In this document: positions 51,400 through 59,808 of the stretch, one piece after another
Position numbering within the stretch: position 1 is the stretch's first letter
How the letters are laid out: each line of letters begins with the position of its first letter
Assembly (NCBI RefSeq): GCF_005116465.1
Contig: NZ_SWBM01000001.1
Coordinates: 1,550,001 to 1,614,000, forward strand
Origin: Robertmurraya kyonggiensis
GTDB taxonomy: Bacteria; Bacillota; Bacilli; Bacillales; Cytobacillaceae
Length of the DNA stretch: 64,000 nt
Direction: 5' to 3'
The notes under the pieces: model-generated
Databases searched by the model: none
The model's input: the letters and a program-made list of their open reading frames with translations, nothing else
What the model was told of the DNA's origin: nothing
Program-made: the position numbers and the translations under genes

Positions 51400-51639
51400 G
51401 TAAGTCCCTTCCTTTTTCGTAAAGATTATGTAATGAACGGACATTCTCAAAAAACTATTTTAAGAAAATATCCTTATAAACCAAGCACTAATTTTATAAA
51501 TAATTTTTAATTATCTGTATTTTTGATATTTGTATCTAATCATATACTATCGCCATGAAAGGTATCAAGATGTTTTTGAAAAAATGTTAGAAACATTCTA
51601 TCGATCAACCCTCCCACACTTTATAGCAAAATAGATTAA

Positions 51640-51681
51640 GAGGCTCTATTATGACCTGTTTACAGATTATGATAGAGCCTC
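51640..51681 (-). terminator. Hairpin downstream of the MMPL gene
   Basis: A 10-bp stem (GAGGCTCTAT) encloses a smaller CTGT/ACAG hairpin. The T run on the minus strand is poor, so termination efficiency is uncertain. Confidence 0.6.
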
Positions 51682-51687
51682 AACATA

Positions 51688-54600
51688 TTAATTTTCTCGC
51701 TTAAACGGCCACCAGTTTGCTTCTCCAAAGTTTTTCACCATTACTGGGATAAATAATGGTAAGACGACAAAAGCATAGAGGAGTAAACCAACTATCGTGA
51801 TCGAAGCGATTTCTAATAACGACAGCATTCCAGATGGCATCATAGCCGCAAACGTTCCTCCTAAGATTACAGCAGCTGAAATGATAACCGTCCCCATTTT
51901 TTTCATTGCCATAAACATCGCTTGTGAAACAGTTAAATTCTTGTATTCATTGAATCTATCCATTAAGAAAATACTGTAGTCGACACCTAAGGCCACTAGT
52001 ATAACGAAAGCAAAGAATGGTACCGCCCAGCTAATGCCTGCATGACCTAAAATGTTGACAAAGATGACTTCATTAATGGCCATCGAGGTAAAAAATGTTA
52101 AAATGAGTGACCCAATAATATATAGAGGCATAATCAATGAACGGAATAAAAATACTAAAATGATCGATATTCCAATTAGCATATAGACAACTGTTCTTGT
52201 ATAGTCCTTTCCAGAAACAGTATCTAGATCAGCATTTGTGCTTGTGATACCACCAACAGCAACAACTGCATTTTCTAATTTCGTATCCTTCGTCGCGCGA
52301 TTAACTGCCTCTTTGATGCTTTCTACTTGTGCGATAGCTTCATTGGAATAGGGACTTTCCTCAAAAATAACATCAAATGTCATCACTTTGCGGTCTTCTG
52401 ACATATACGTATCAAGCACTTGTGTAAAGTCTTCACTTTCTAACACTTCAGCTGGTAGATATAAACCGCTCATCTCTCCTGCATCAGATAAACCAGAAAG
52501 ATAATCTTGGGCAGATTGTAATCCATCTGAAACTTGGTTTAGACCATCTGCACTTTGTTCAAGGCCATCTGTTAATTGGGTTAATTGACCTCCAATTTGC
52601 CCGAATCCATCAAGAAGCTGCTTTTGTCCATCATTGACACCAGCAATTCCATTCGTCAGCTGTGGAATATTGTCTACAATCATTCCTTGTCCGTCGGCTA
52701 ACTGATTAAGACCTGCTTGTTGAGCTTCAATTCCTTCAATCAGTTGCTGAAGACCCGTACCAAGTTCGCTCTTTCCTTTTTGCAAGGCTAAATCAAAGCC
52801 TGCATTCGCCTGCTTCATACCATCATTAATTCCTGCAACTCCAGAGTTTAGTTGATTGATAGAATCAATTAAACCTGGTTGTTGGTTCGGAATGCCATGA
52901 AGTATTGTATCTATCGTGTCCTTCAATACTTGATATTGTTGATCCACTGCAAGCGCTGGGTAGTTGCTATCTAAATGGCTAAACAATTGCCCTGCAGCAT
53001 CTGATAAACCAGCAATCCCTGTACCAACTTGCTGATAGCCACCACTTAATACAGAAAGATTTTTCCCCATTAAATCATAATTGGATAATAGTTCTGAACG
53101 ATACGTGTCAAGTAATTGCTCTGCCCCAGCTTTAGCCTGTTTCAAACCATTACTTATCTCCGTAGAACCTGCAGACCCTTGACGAATGCCAGTTTCGATT
53201 TTTGCTAAATTCGTTTGAATCTCTGTTAATCCATTTTGAAGCTTACCTGTTCCAGTAATTAATTCATTGATTCCATCTGTTGCTTTATTTAGTTCAGGGG
53301 CAGATTTTGATAATTCATCGCTTGCTTCCTGCAACCCATTACTAATTTTCGTTAAACCCTCTTTCCCTTCTCCAAGTCCATCTCCCAAGGTTTGCGCTTG
53401 TTTTGCCACAAGAAATTCTTCAATTGGCTCACCTACAGGCATGGTTACAGAACGAACGGTTTGAACATAGTCAACTTTTTCTAATTCCTTTGTAATCTGA
53501 TCAACTAGTGCGATGTATTCAACTGAGTCCATCTTTTCATCATTTTTTACAACAACTTGTGTTGGCATTGCTTCACCTGGGCTAAAGCTATCCGCAATCG
53601 CGTTGAAAGCTTGCAAAGAACCAACATCACCGCTGATTTCTTCCATAGAATCATATGATAACTCTCCGTCATAGCTAATTAAGAACGGTACACAAATAGC
53701 TGCCACAACGAGTAAAGAAACAAATGGTCGTGAAAGTGAGAACTTACCAGCCATTGCCCAAAGCTTACTATCACCATGCTCAGCTTTACTTTTTGATGGC
53801 CAGAATAGCTTTTGACCTAATACTGCCATAAAAAATGGAACAATAGTAAACAATGCAATAAGTAATACAGCAACTCCTACTGCAACTGCTGCAGCTGATT
53901 GATAAAGAATGAATTGTGAAAATCCAATTGCAGCAAATCCAATCATTACGGCAAGCCCGCTAAATAAAACCGTTCGGCCAGCATTTCGATATGTTTCTAG
54001 AATGGCTTCTGCTACTGTTTCTTTTTGCGTCAGCTCTTCTTTAAAACGGCTAAGTAAGAGAATACAATAATCAGTTCCGATCCCAAACAAAATCGCTACT
54101 AAAAATATCTGAGTATAGGTCGATATCGGGAAGTTGAACTGATCCACTAAAAAGGAAACAATCGATTGGGATGCTACATACGAAAACCCAACAGTAATCA
54201 ATGGAATGAACGGCGCTATGAAGGATCTAAATACAAGTAGCAACACTACTATAATAAATGCGACTGTAATCCCTTCAGTCTTTTTAACGCCTTCCTGAGA
54301 GCTATTCATTAAATCTTCGTTTACTAACCATTCACTCGTGAAATAATAATCAACTTTTACATCTTCTAAGGTTGAGTACAATGCATCTTTTAATTCCTTC
54401 GGTTCACGGTCTTCCCATTTCAAATTTACAGACGCCAGAATCGCTTTACCATCCTCGGAAACTAGCTGTTCCTTAAGAACATCGTCATTAAAATGAGTGA
54501 GGATACTCGTAATCCCCAGCTCATCCTCATGCTCCTCAAGAATTCGAATCGCTTTTTCTGCTTCCTTTTTGTCCTCAGAGGTTAGTTCATCAGGATTATG

Positions 54601-54819
54601 AAACACTAAAGCAACGGTAGTTTCATTTTCCCCACCCTCTTGACTTTGAACATCCTTCAAGATTTCTCCAGCAAGAGCAGAAGAATATTCATCAGGAACT
54701 TTAATCTGTCCTTTTTCTCGAACCAGCTCTCCCATATTTGGTGCCGTTAAGAACAAGACTACCGCAACTGCAATCCAAGCAACAAGAACGAACCACTTTC
54801 TTCTAATGATAAAATTCAC
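51688..54819 (-). CDS. MMPL/RND-type membrane transporter (YdgH-like)
   Basis: A 1043-residue efflux protein similar to B. subtilis YdgH/YdfJ. Two membrane blocks (about residues 7-345 and 880-1035) have MMPL motifs such as FGIGTDYCILLLSRFKEEL and VALGVDYSIFLMDRFNEY; the Asp-Tyr pairs are the proton-relay candidates. Between them, about 490-800, lies an external coiled region of repeats of the type (L/I)xxG(L/I)xxxxxG, as in YhgE/Pip proteins. The start ATG 54819 has AGGAAGG upstream. It lies 36 bases after the MarR gene, so the regulator probably controls it. Substrates of the family are drugs, fatty acids or lipids. Confidence 0.93.
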   Translation of the reverse strand: MNFIIRRKWFVLVAWIAVAVVLFLTAPNMGELVREKGQIKVPDEYSSALAGEILKDVQSQEGGENETTVALVFHNPDELTSEDKKEAEKAIRILEEHEDELGITSILTHFNDDVLKEQLVSEDGKAILASVNLKWEDREPKELKDALYSTLEDVKVDYYFTSEWLVNEDLMNSSQEGVKKTEGITVAFIIVVLLLVFRSFIAPFIPLITVGFSYVASQSIVSFLVDQFNFPISTYTQIFLVAILFGIGTDYCILLLSRFKEELTQKETVAEAILETYRNAGRTVLFSGLAVMIGFAAIGFSQFILYQSAAAVAVGVAVLLIALFTIVPFFMAVLGQKLFWPSKSKAEHGDSKLWAMAGKFSLSRPFVSLLVVAAICVPFLISYDGELSYDSMEEISGDVGSLQAFNAIADSFSPGEAMPTQVVVKNDEKMDSVEYIALVDQITKELEKVDYVQTVRSVTMPVGEPIEEFLVAKQAQTLGDGLGEGKEGLTKISNGLQEASDELSKSAPELNKATDGINELITGTGKLQNGLTEIQTNLAKIETGIRQGSAGSTEISNGLKQAKAGAEQLLDTYRSELLSNYDLMGKNLSVLSGGYQQVGTGIAGLSDAAGQLFSHLDSNYPALAVDQQYQVLKDTIDTILHGIPNQQPGLIDSINQLNSGVAGINDGMKQANAGFDLALQKGKSELGTGLQQLIEGIEAQQAGLNQLADGQGMIVDNIPQLTNGIAGVNDGQKQLLDGFGQIGGQLTQLTDGLEQSADGLNQVSDGLQSAQDYLSGLSDAGEMSGLYLPAEVLESEDFTQVLDTYMSEDRKVMTFDVIFEESPYSNEAIAQVESIKEAVNRATKDTKLENAVVAVGGITSTNADLDTVSGKDYTRTVVYMLIGISIILVFLFRSLIMPLYIIGSLILTFFTSMAINEVIFVNILGHAGISWAVPFFAFVILVALGVDYSIFLMDRFNEYKNLTVSQAMFMAMKKMGTVIISAAVILGGTFAAMMPSGMLSLLEIASITIVGLLLYAFVVLPLFIPVMVKNFGEANWWPFKREN

Positions 54820-54855
54820 GTTACCTTCCTCCAGTAAAATTTGTTTGAGAACATT

Positions 54856-55320
54856 CTACAAATGGTCGATTTGATTGTCTTTAATTTCAATTAACATTTG
54901 ATTAAGCTTTTCATACGTTTTAATGAACTGTTCCATTTCTGAAGGTTCAAATTTAGAAATTAACTTTTCTATCAGACAATTAATCTTTTCCTCTATCCTC
55001 TGAAAAAATTCTTCCCCTTGTTCCGTTAAAGTTAGGTACACCACTCTGCGGTCTTTTTCATCTCGAGTTCGTTTAATAAAACCCTTTTCCCAAAGACGAT
55101 TGATAATCGCAGTAATAGCACTCTTCTTCACTTCAAATGCTTCAGCAAGCTCTGTCGACGTACACGATCCGACGCGGTAAATATACCGTAAAATATAATG
55201 TTGGTCTTGAGTAATTTCACTCCCCAACTCTTTCGTCATCAGTGCTTCTTCTTTTTTCGTTACCGAGAAGGATACATCAATATACCTATCGACGATTGAC
55301 TGAATATTTTCCTTAGACAT
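54856..55320 (-). CDS. MarR family transcriptional regulator
   Basis: A 154-residue winged-helix regulator: TQDQHYILRYIYRVGSCTST, the recognition helix KKSAITAIINRLWEKGFIKR, and wing DEKDRRVVYLTLTEQGEE. ATG 55320 has GAGGTG nine bases upstream; the 11 extra residues of the longer frame would overlap the operator. It heads the MarR-MMPL operon, the same arrangement as ydgG-ydgH in B. subtilis. Two similar inverted repeats lie in its leader, which suggests autorepression and derepression by a substrate of the pump. Confidence 0.92.
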   Translation of the reverse strand: MSKENIQSIVDRYIDVSFSVTKKEEALMTKELGSEITQDQHYILRYIYRVGSCTSTELAEAFEVKKSAITAIINRLWEKGFIKRTRDEKDRRVVYLTLTEQGEEFFQRIEEKINCLIEKLISKFEPSEMEQFIKTYEKLNQMLIEIKDNQIDHL

Positions 55321-55338
55321 TTTATTTATCACCTCGCT

Positions 55339-55377
55339 GTTAAATAATTTCACACTTTAATTGTTAAATAGTTTAAC
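55339..55377 (-). promoter_or_regulatory. Paired MarR-type operators
   Basis: A perfect palindrome GTTAAA-TAG-TTTAAC (55363-55377) and an imperfect copy GTTAAA-TAA-TTTCAC (55339-55353) are offset by 24 bases. Both lie between the -10 box and the regulator start codon. Confidence 0.6.
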
Positions 55378-55390
55378 TATCTCCATCACT

Positions 55391-55419
55391 AATATAATTC
55401 GAGTTTGATTTCAAGTCAA
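55391..55419 (-). promoter_or_regulatory. Promoter of the MarR-MMPL operon
   Basis: TTGACT (55414-55419), 17-base spacer, TATATT (55391-55396); operators follow directly. Confidence 0.75.
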
Positions 55420-55425
55420 TAAAAA

Positions 55426-55451
55426 AACAAGAAACAGTCTCGCTCCTTGTT
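55426..55451 (-). terminator. Terminator of the MATE gene
   Basis: AACAAG/CTTGTT stem with a 14-base loop followed by seven T on the minus strand. It lies just upstream of the MarR promoter. Confidence 0.7.
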
Positions 55452-55464
55452 TTCCAAAATACTA

Positions 55465-56832
55465 TTAACTTACTTTTTCCTGTATTACTCCAAATTTCCG
55501 TTTTTGCACTTGAAGTAATCGAGTGGTTAACGCAATCCCTGCCACAAAAAGACCAATCGAAAGACCAATCCAATATCCGCTAGCTTCAAGGTTTGTAAAA
55601 TGAGCTAATGCATATCCCAAAGGTAAACAAATTAGCCAATAAGCGATTAATGTCATGATGAAGGCAATATTCACATCTTTATACCCTCTTAATGCAGCCT
55701 GAGTCGTGGCTTGAAGCGCGTCCGACATTTGAAAGAATAAAGCATAGATGAGAAAATGCCCGGTTAGTTTAATGACTGCCGCTTCATTCGAATATAATCC
55801 AGCCACGTCATATCGGAACGTAATGACAAGGATTCCAGTGATAAATGCAATGAGGATAGCCAACCCAATACCTAAAAAACTATATATTTTTGCATCCTTA
55901 TTTCTTTTTGCCCCTACTTCATAGCCAACCAAAACAGTAAGTGCTGTGGAAATACTTAAAGGTATCATGTACAAGAACGAAACAATATTCAGTGCCGTTT
56001 GATAAGCAGCAATCGTTATGACATCATATTGGCTAATTAAAATGGTTACAATTGCAAACATGCTCGTTTCAAAGAAGATCGACAACCCCATTGGAACTCC
56101 GATTTTTAATATTTCGTTACACTTACTCCATTTAAACATTTTGAAGCTTGATAATTTCACATATTGATTAAATGGCTCTTGCATGACAATCACAAGTACT
56201 GTCATTGCTAAAATAAACCAATACGTAATCGCAGAAGCATATCCTCCTCCGACACCACCAAGCTCTGGAAAAACCCATTTCCCATAAATCAACACATAGT
56301 TAAGAAATAAATTAAGTGGCAATGCCAATAAAAGAATGTACATGACTATACGGGTCTTTCCTAGTCCATATATGAACGATCTTAACGTATTAAAGACAAA
56401 CAGAGGAATAATTCCAATACTTAAGCCGATAAGATAATCATGGGCAACAGACTCTACATTAGCATCTAAATTCATCAATCCTAATAATGGCTTTAACAAA
56501 AAGAAGCCTATAATTAAAACTGTTACAGCAATTATCATTGCTAAATAAATCCCGTGCGTCAATGTAACGGAGATTTCCTTTGTATTTCTCTCTCCATAAC
56601 GTTGAGCCACAATCGGCGACACTGCTAGCAAAATTCCGCTTAATCCAGTAAAAACAGGGTTCCAAATAGAAGTACCAATCGCCACACCCGCTAAATCATA
56701 GGGGCTATACTTCCCTGACATGATGGTGTTAAAAAAGACCATCGAAAACATCCCAAGTTGAGTAATTAGGATGGGGATAAGCAATACGAAGATTTGTTTT
56801 ATTTTTTCTCTATAAGTAAACGTTTGATCCAT
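55465..56832 (-). CDS. MATE family multidrug/Na+ antiporter
   Basis: A 455-residue, 12-helix MATE transporter of the NorM type. The two pseudo-symmetric halves are clear: LIPILITQLGMFSMVFFNTIMSG-type opening (split here into shorter pieces), PIVAQRYGERNTKEIS, and in the second half SIFFETSMFAIVTILISQY with LTVLVGYEVGAKRNKDAK. It expels cationic drugs in exchange for Na+ or H+. ATG 56832 has AAGGAG eight bases upstream; the longer frame from 56874 is not supported. It is monocistronic, with a terminator. Confidence 0.92.
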   Translation of the reverse strand: MDQTFTYREKIKQIFVLLIPILITQLGMFSMVFFNTIMSGKYSPYDLAGVAIGTSIWNPVFTGLSGILLAVSPIVAQRYGERNTKEISVTLTHGIYLAMIIAVTVLIIGFFLLKPLLGLMNLDANVESVAHDYLIGLSIGIIPLFVFNTLRSFIYGLGKTRIVMYILLLALPLNLFLNYVLIYGKWVFPELGGVGGGYASAITYWFILAMTVLVIVMQEPFNQYVKLSSFKMFKWSKCNEILKIGVPMGLSIFFETSMFAIVTILISQYDVITIAAYQTALNIVSFLYMIPLSISTALTVLVGYEVGAKRNKDAKIYSFLGIGLAILIAFITGILVITFRYDVAGLYSNEAAVIKLTGHFLIYALFFQMSDALQATTQAALRGYKDVNIAFIMTLIAYWLICLPLGYALAHFTNLEASGYWIGLSIGLFVAGIALTTRLLQVQKRKFGVIQEKVS

Positions 56833-56929
56833 ATAATTCTCCTTGAACGAAACAAAATTAAAACCAATCCCCATTATAGTTGATCTTTGAAAATATTACC
56901 TTATTTTTTCACCTTTTATTGCACAAAAA

Positions 56930-56959
56930 ACCAGACCTCTTTATCGCTAGAGATCTGGT
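56930..56959 (-). terminator. Terminator of the aroK-pssA unit
   Basis: An 11-bp stem (ACCAGATCTCT on the minus strand, one mismatch) followed by six T. Confidence 0.9.
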
Positions 56960-56965
56960 CTATCC

Positions 56966-57688
56966 TCAGTCTGTATGCTTTTTATTTCTACCTTTAACAA
57001 ATCGATAGGCTACATAAGCGACATACAGTGGAGCAGCTATATAAATGAGATATGGAAACTTAACGTACGTGCCACGATAAATCACCACAAGTAAACAGCC
57101 AATAAACACCGTCACAATCGTTCCGTATTTCGGTAGAGGTACTTCTTTTAAACTTGGGATTCTGATCCTGCTAATCATTAGAAAGCAAAGCGCCGTATAA
57201 ACGACCGTCGTAATAATATCTGGAAATTCCCCACCAAATAACGTTAATAGGGCTAGGATACCTCCTGCCGCGGTAATTGGTACCCCTATAAAATAATTCA
57301 ACGAAGATTTATCAGAGCTAATATTAAAACGGGCTAGTCTATAAGCTCCAAACAACGGAAACAATCCAGCAACAACTAAGCCAATAAGTTCAAATTGATA
57401 AAAATATGTATAATACACGAGAAAAGACGGAGCGACACCGAATGAGACAATATCGGCTAACGAATCTAATTCTTTTCCTAATGTGCTATCAGCTTTTAGC
57501 ATCCTTGCCAGTCGACCATCCATACTATCAAGCATCATCCCAATTAAAATCAGGATAGCAGCATTATTGTATTCGCCATTTGCGGCAAATCCGATCGATA
57601 AAAAGCCACAATAAAGATTCCCAAGTGTGAACATATTAGGAATTGATTTAATTATTCTAAGTCGCAAAAAAAGACCACTCCTTTCCAT
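56966..57688 (-). CDS. pssA: CDP-diacylglycerol-serine O-phosphatidyltransferase
   Basis: A 240-residue membrane enzyme of the CDP-alcohol phosphatidyltransferase family that makes phosphatidylserine. The complete motif is in DSMDGRLARMLKADSTLGKE followed by LDSLADIVSFGVAPS, and TLGNLYCGFLSIGF fits PssA. It is longer than B. subtilis PssA (177 residues) by extra C-terminal helices. ATG 57688 overlaps the aroK stop codon (TAATG); a TTG at residue 8, ten bases after AAAGGAG, is an alternative start. The pairing with aroK is unusual. Confidence 0.9.
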   Translation of the reverse strand: MERSGLFLRLRIIKSIPNMFTLGNLYCGFLSIGFAANGEYNNAAILILIGMMLDSMDGRLARMLKADSTLGKELDSLADIVSFGVAPSFLVYYTYFYQFELIGLVVAGLFPLFGAYRLARFNISSDKSSLNYFIGVPITAAGGILALLTLFGGEFPDIITTVVYTALCFLMISRIRIPSLKEVPLPKYGTIVTVFIGCLLVVIYRGTYVKFPYLIYIAAPLYVAYVAYRFVKGRNKKHTD

Positions 57689-58245
57689 TACTTTTGTGGT
57701 TCATATAATTCCCAGGCTAGTTTTATTGATTCAGCAATGTAATCGGCTGTTTCTTCAATTTCCAGATAATCTAAAGATACTCTTGAATGATGAACGGAAT
57801 AGACTTCCTGCCTTTGATAAAATAAGTCTTCGATTTCCTCTAATGTACGCCCCTGAATCACTGGCCGACTATCAATAATAAGACTAATTCGTTCCTTCCA
57901 TGACTCCCATGATAAGTCTAAGAAAAAAACAAGGCAGTTTTTCAAACAAACATCTTTAATTTCCTTTTGTAAAAAGGCTCCTCCACCAAGCGAAATGATA
58001 TTCAACCTTTGTTTGCATAAACGAATAATCATTTCTTTCTCTTTTTTACGAAAAGTTTCTTCTCCTACTGTCTCGAAAATTTTCGTCACAGGCATGCCAA
58101 ATTCTTTTTCAATTTCTACATCTGTATCATAAAAGTCACGATAGAGTTTTTTCGCGACTCTTCTCCCAATTGTCGTTTTACCTACACCCATGAAGCCAAT
58201 GAAGACAATACTCTTTTCTCTAAGAGGGATTTCTCTATCTTTCAA
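57688..58245 (-). CDS. aroK: Shikimate kinase
   Basis: A 185-residue P-loop kinase that phosphorylates shikimate in aromatic amino acid synthesis. Walker A is GFMGVGKTTIGRR; the shikimate-binding DTD is in DFYDTDVEIEK, followed by FRKKEKEMI with the substrate arginine, and ISLGGGAFL. The lid arginine is in DSRPVIQGRT. ATG 58245 opens the aroK-pssA unit; the stop codon overlaps the pssA start by one base. Confidence 0.92.
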   Translation of the reverse strand: MKDREIPLREKSIVFIGFMGVGKTTIGRRVAKKLYRDFYDTDVEIEKEFGMPVTKIFETVGEETFRKKEKEMIIRLCKQRLNIISLGGGAFLQKEIKDVCLKNCLVFFLDLSWESWKERISLIIDSRPVIQGRTLEEIEDLFYQRQEVYSVHHSRVSLDYLEIEETADYIAESIKLAWELYEPQK

Positions 58246-58316
58246 TTGTTTACACTCCTCACCTAGAGTCGTTTACAACTCATTTTATACCTCTTTGAAT
58301 GCTAAAACAATACAAA

Positions 58317-58342
58317 AAACATCCGCCATTCAGCGAATGTTT
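58317..58342 (-). terminator. Terminator of the ZIP transporter gene
   Basis: A 10-bp stem (AAACATTCGC with one mismatch), 6-base loop and a T run on the minus strand. Confidence 0.8.
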
Positions 58343-58351
58343 TGTTGTTCC

Positions 58352-59161
58352 CTATATTACAAGCAACAAACTTACAGCCATGACAACCATCCCAGCAATC
58401 AGTCCATAAATGGAAATATGAGCTTCATCATATTTCTTCGCAGCAGGGAGTAATTCATCAAGAGAAATAAAGACCATGATTCCAGCTACACCAGAAAAGA
58501 TAATTCCAAATATGATATCATTCAAAAACGGCATCAAAAGGAAATATGCGACAATTGCCCCGATTGGCTCTGCCAGACCTGATAAAAATGAAAGCTTAAA
58601 AGCTTTCTTCTTATCTCCTGTTGCAAAATAGATTGGTACAGAAACTGCAATCCCCTCTGGAATGTTGTGAATTGCTATCGCTATCGCTATCGGTATTCCT
58701 AATGCTGGGTCCTGCAAAGCTGAAGTGAATGTAGCAATCCCTTCGGGAAAGTTATGAATAGCAATGGCCAATGCAGTAAATGTCCCCATTTTCAAAAGGG
58801 TAGAATCTTGGACCGCTTTACTTGAAGCATTCATGTCCTCGACTTTCTTCAGTTCATGTGGATTTCCTTGCTTCGGAATGAATTTATCGATTAAAGCAAT
58901 TAGAAGCATCCCACCAAAGAAGCCACCAATTGTTGCCCAATTTCCTAATGTTTCATCCAATGCCCCTACTAATGCGACCTTGGCTTTTACAAAAATCTCA
59001 ATCATAGATACGTAAATCATGACACCTGCAGAAAAACCAAGGGCTAAGGATAAGAATTTAGTGTTTGTCGTTTTTGTAAAAAAAGCTAAGATGCTCCCAA
59101 TTCCCGTAGCGAGGCCAGCCATTAATGTAAGACCAAATGCCAGCAATAGATTATCAACCAT
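58352..59161 (-). CDS. ZIP family metal transporter (ZupT-like)
   Basis: A 269-residue, eight-helix ZIP permease for zinc and other divalent cations. The two metal-site helices are intact: IAIHNFPEGIATF and IAIHNIPEGIAVS, with the intervening Glu/His network; SGLAEPIGAI follows. The close similarity to ZupT suggests import. AGGAGG precedes ATG 59161. No Zur box was recognised upstream. It is monocistronic with a terminator. Confidence 0.92.
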   Translation of the reverse strand: MVDNLLLAFGLTLMAGLATGIGSILAFFTKTTNTKFLSLALGFSAGVMIYVSMIEIFVKAKVALVGALDETLGNWATIGGFFGGMLLIALIDKFIPKQGNPHELKKVEDMNASSKAVQDSTLLKMGTFTALAIAIHNFPEGIATFTSALQDPALGIPIAIAIAIHNIPEGIAVSVPIYFATGDKKKAFKLSFLSGLAEPIGAIVAYFLLMPFLNDIIFGIIFSGVAGIMVFISLDELLPAAKKYDEAHISIYGLIAGMVVMAVSLLLVI

Positions 59162-59567
59162 GTTTTAGTTTCTCCTCCTTTGGTGACTATTGCACAGTAA
59201 AACATATAAACCGAAAGACCTACCGAACTATCTTCCGAAAATTTATCACAATCCCCATTATCACACTTTAACTATGGATTCACATAAAAAAGTTTACTTT
59301 AGTAAACATTTTAACTTATAGGAAACTTGACTTACAACAGAAAAGTATACACTTACGAATATTTTAAGTTATATCTTAAGAAAACATGCGAAAAAGAGTT
59401 GTTCTAGGCATCCTTTCTCCAATTAATTCACTTACCTTATGGTCAAAATCTAAAAATAATATTTCTGCTTTTGGGCAAATTAATGATGAGCAATTGCTTT
59501 GTGATTGCTCTGAAAAAAAGATGAGCGACCTAGCAATTGCTCAATCCATGCTAGGGAGTGGTGTATC
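59162..59567. other. Regulatory region between the ZIP transporter and SASP genes
   Basis: About 400 bases without a convincing gene. A 78-codon frame overlaps the SASP start but has no ribosome site and an unlikely composition. An 11-bp inverted repeat GAGCAATTGCT is at 59488-59498 and 59532-59542. A second palindrome AAAGTTTAC-like stretch lies near 59290. I could not place a good sigma-G promoter. Confidence 0.45.
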
Positions 59568-59756
59568 ATGGCAAGAAACAAACTATTGGTTCCTGGTTCT
59601 GAAAATGTTCTTAACCAAATGAAGGAAGAAATCGCCAACGAGTTTGGAGTGCAGCTTGGTGCAGATACGACCGCGCGTGCGAATGGATCAGTTGGAGGAG
59701 AAATGACAAAACGCCTTGTCCGACTTGGTCAGCAACAATTGCAAAATAATCAATAA
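59568..59756 (+). CDS. Alpha/beta-type small acid-soluble spore protein
   Basis: A 62-residue SASP that coats DNA in the dormant spore and protects it from UV and heat. Both family signatures are present: [14 protein letters not shown], which includes the germination protease GPR cleavage site between Glu and Phe, and [16 protein letters not shown]. Length is normal. GGGAG lies nine bases before ATG 59568. Forespore expression is expected. A GC-rich hairpin follows. Confidence 0.95.
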   Translation: MARNKLLVPGSENVLNQMKEEIANEFGVQLGADTTARANGSVGGEMTKRLVRLGQQQLQNNQ

Positions 59757-59761
59757 CGAAA

Positions 59762-59785
59762 GAGGAGGCCCGAATGGGTCTCCTC
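59762..59785 (+). terminator. Terminator of the SASP gene
   Basis: A 10-bp stem (GAGGAGGCCC, one wobble) with a 4-base loop; followed by AAAGTTT, a weak T run. Confidence 0.7.
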
Positions 59786-59808
59786 AAAGTTTATACAGGT
59801 TAAATTAT

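Noticed and set aside
59386-59622. 78-codon plus-strand frame overlapping the SASP start
   Set aside because: No ribosome site, no recognisable family, and it overlaps the well-supported SASP gene in another frame.
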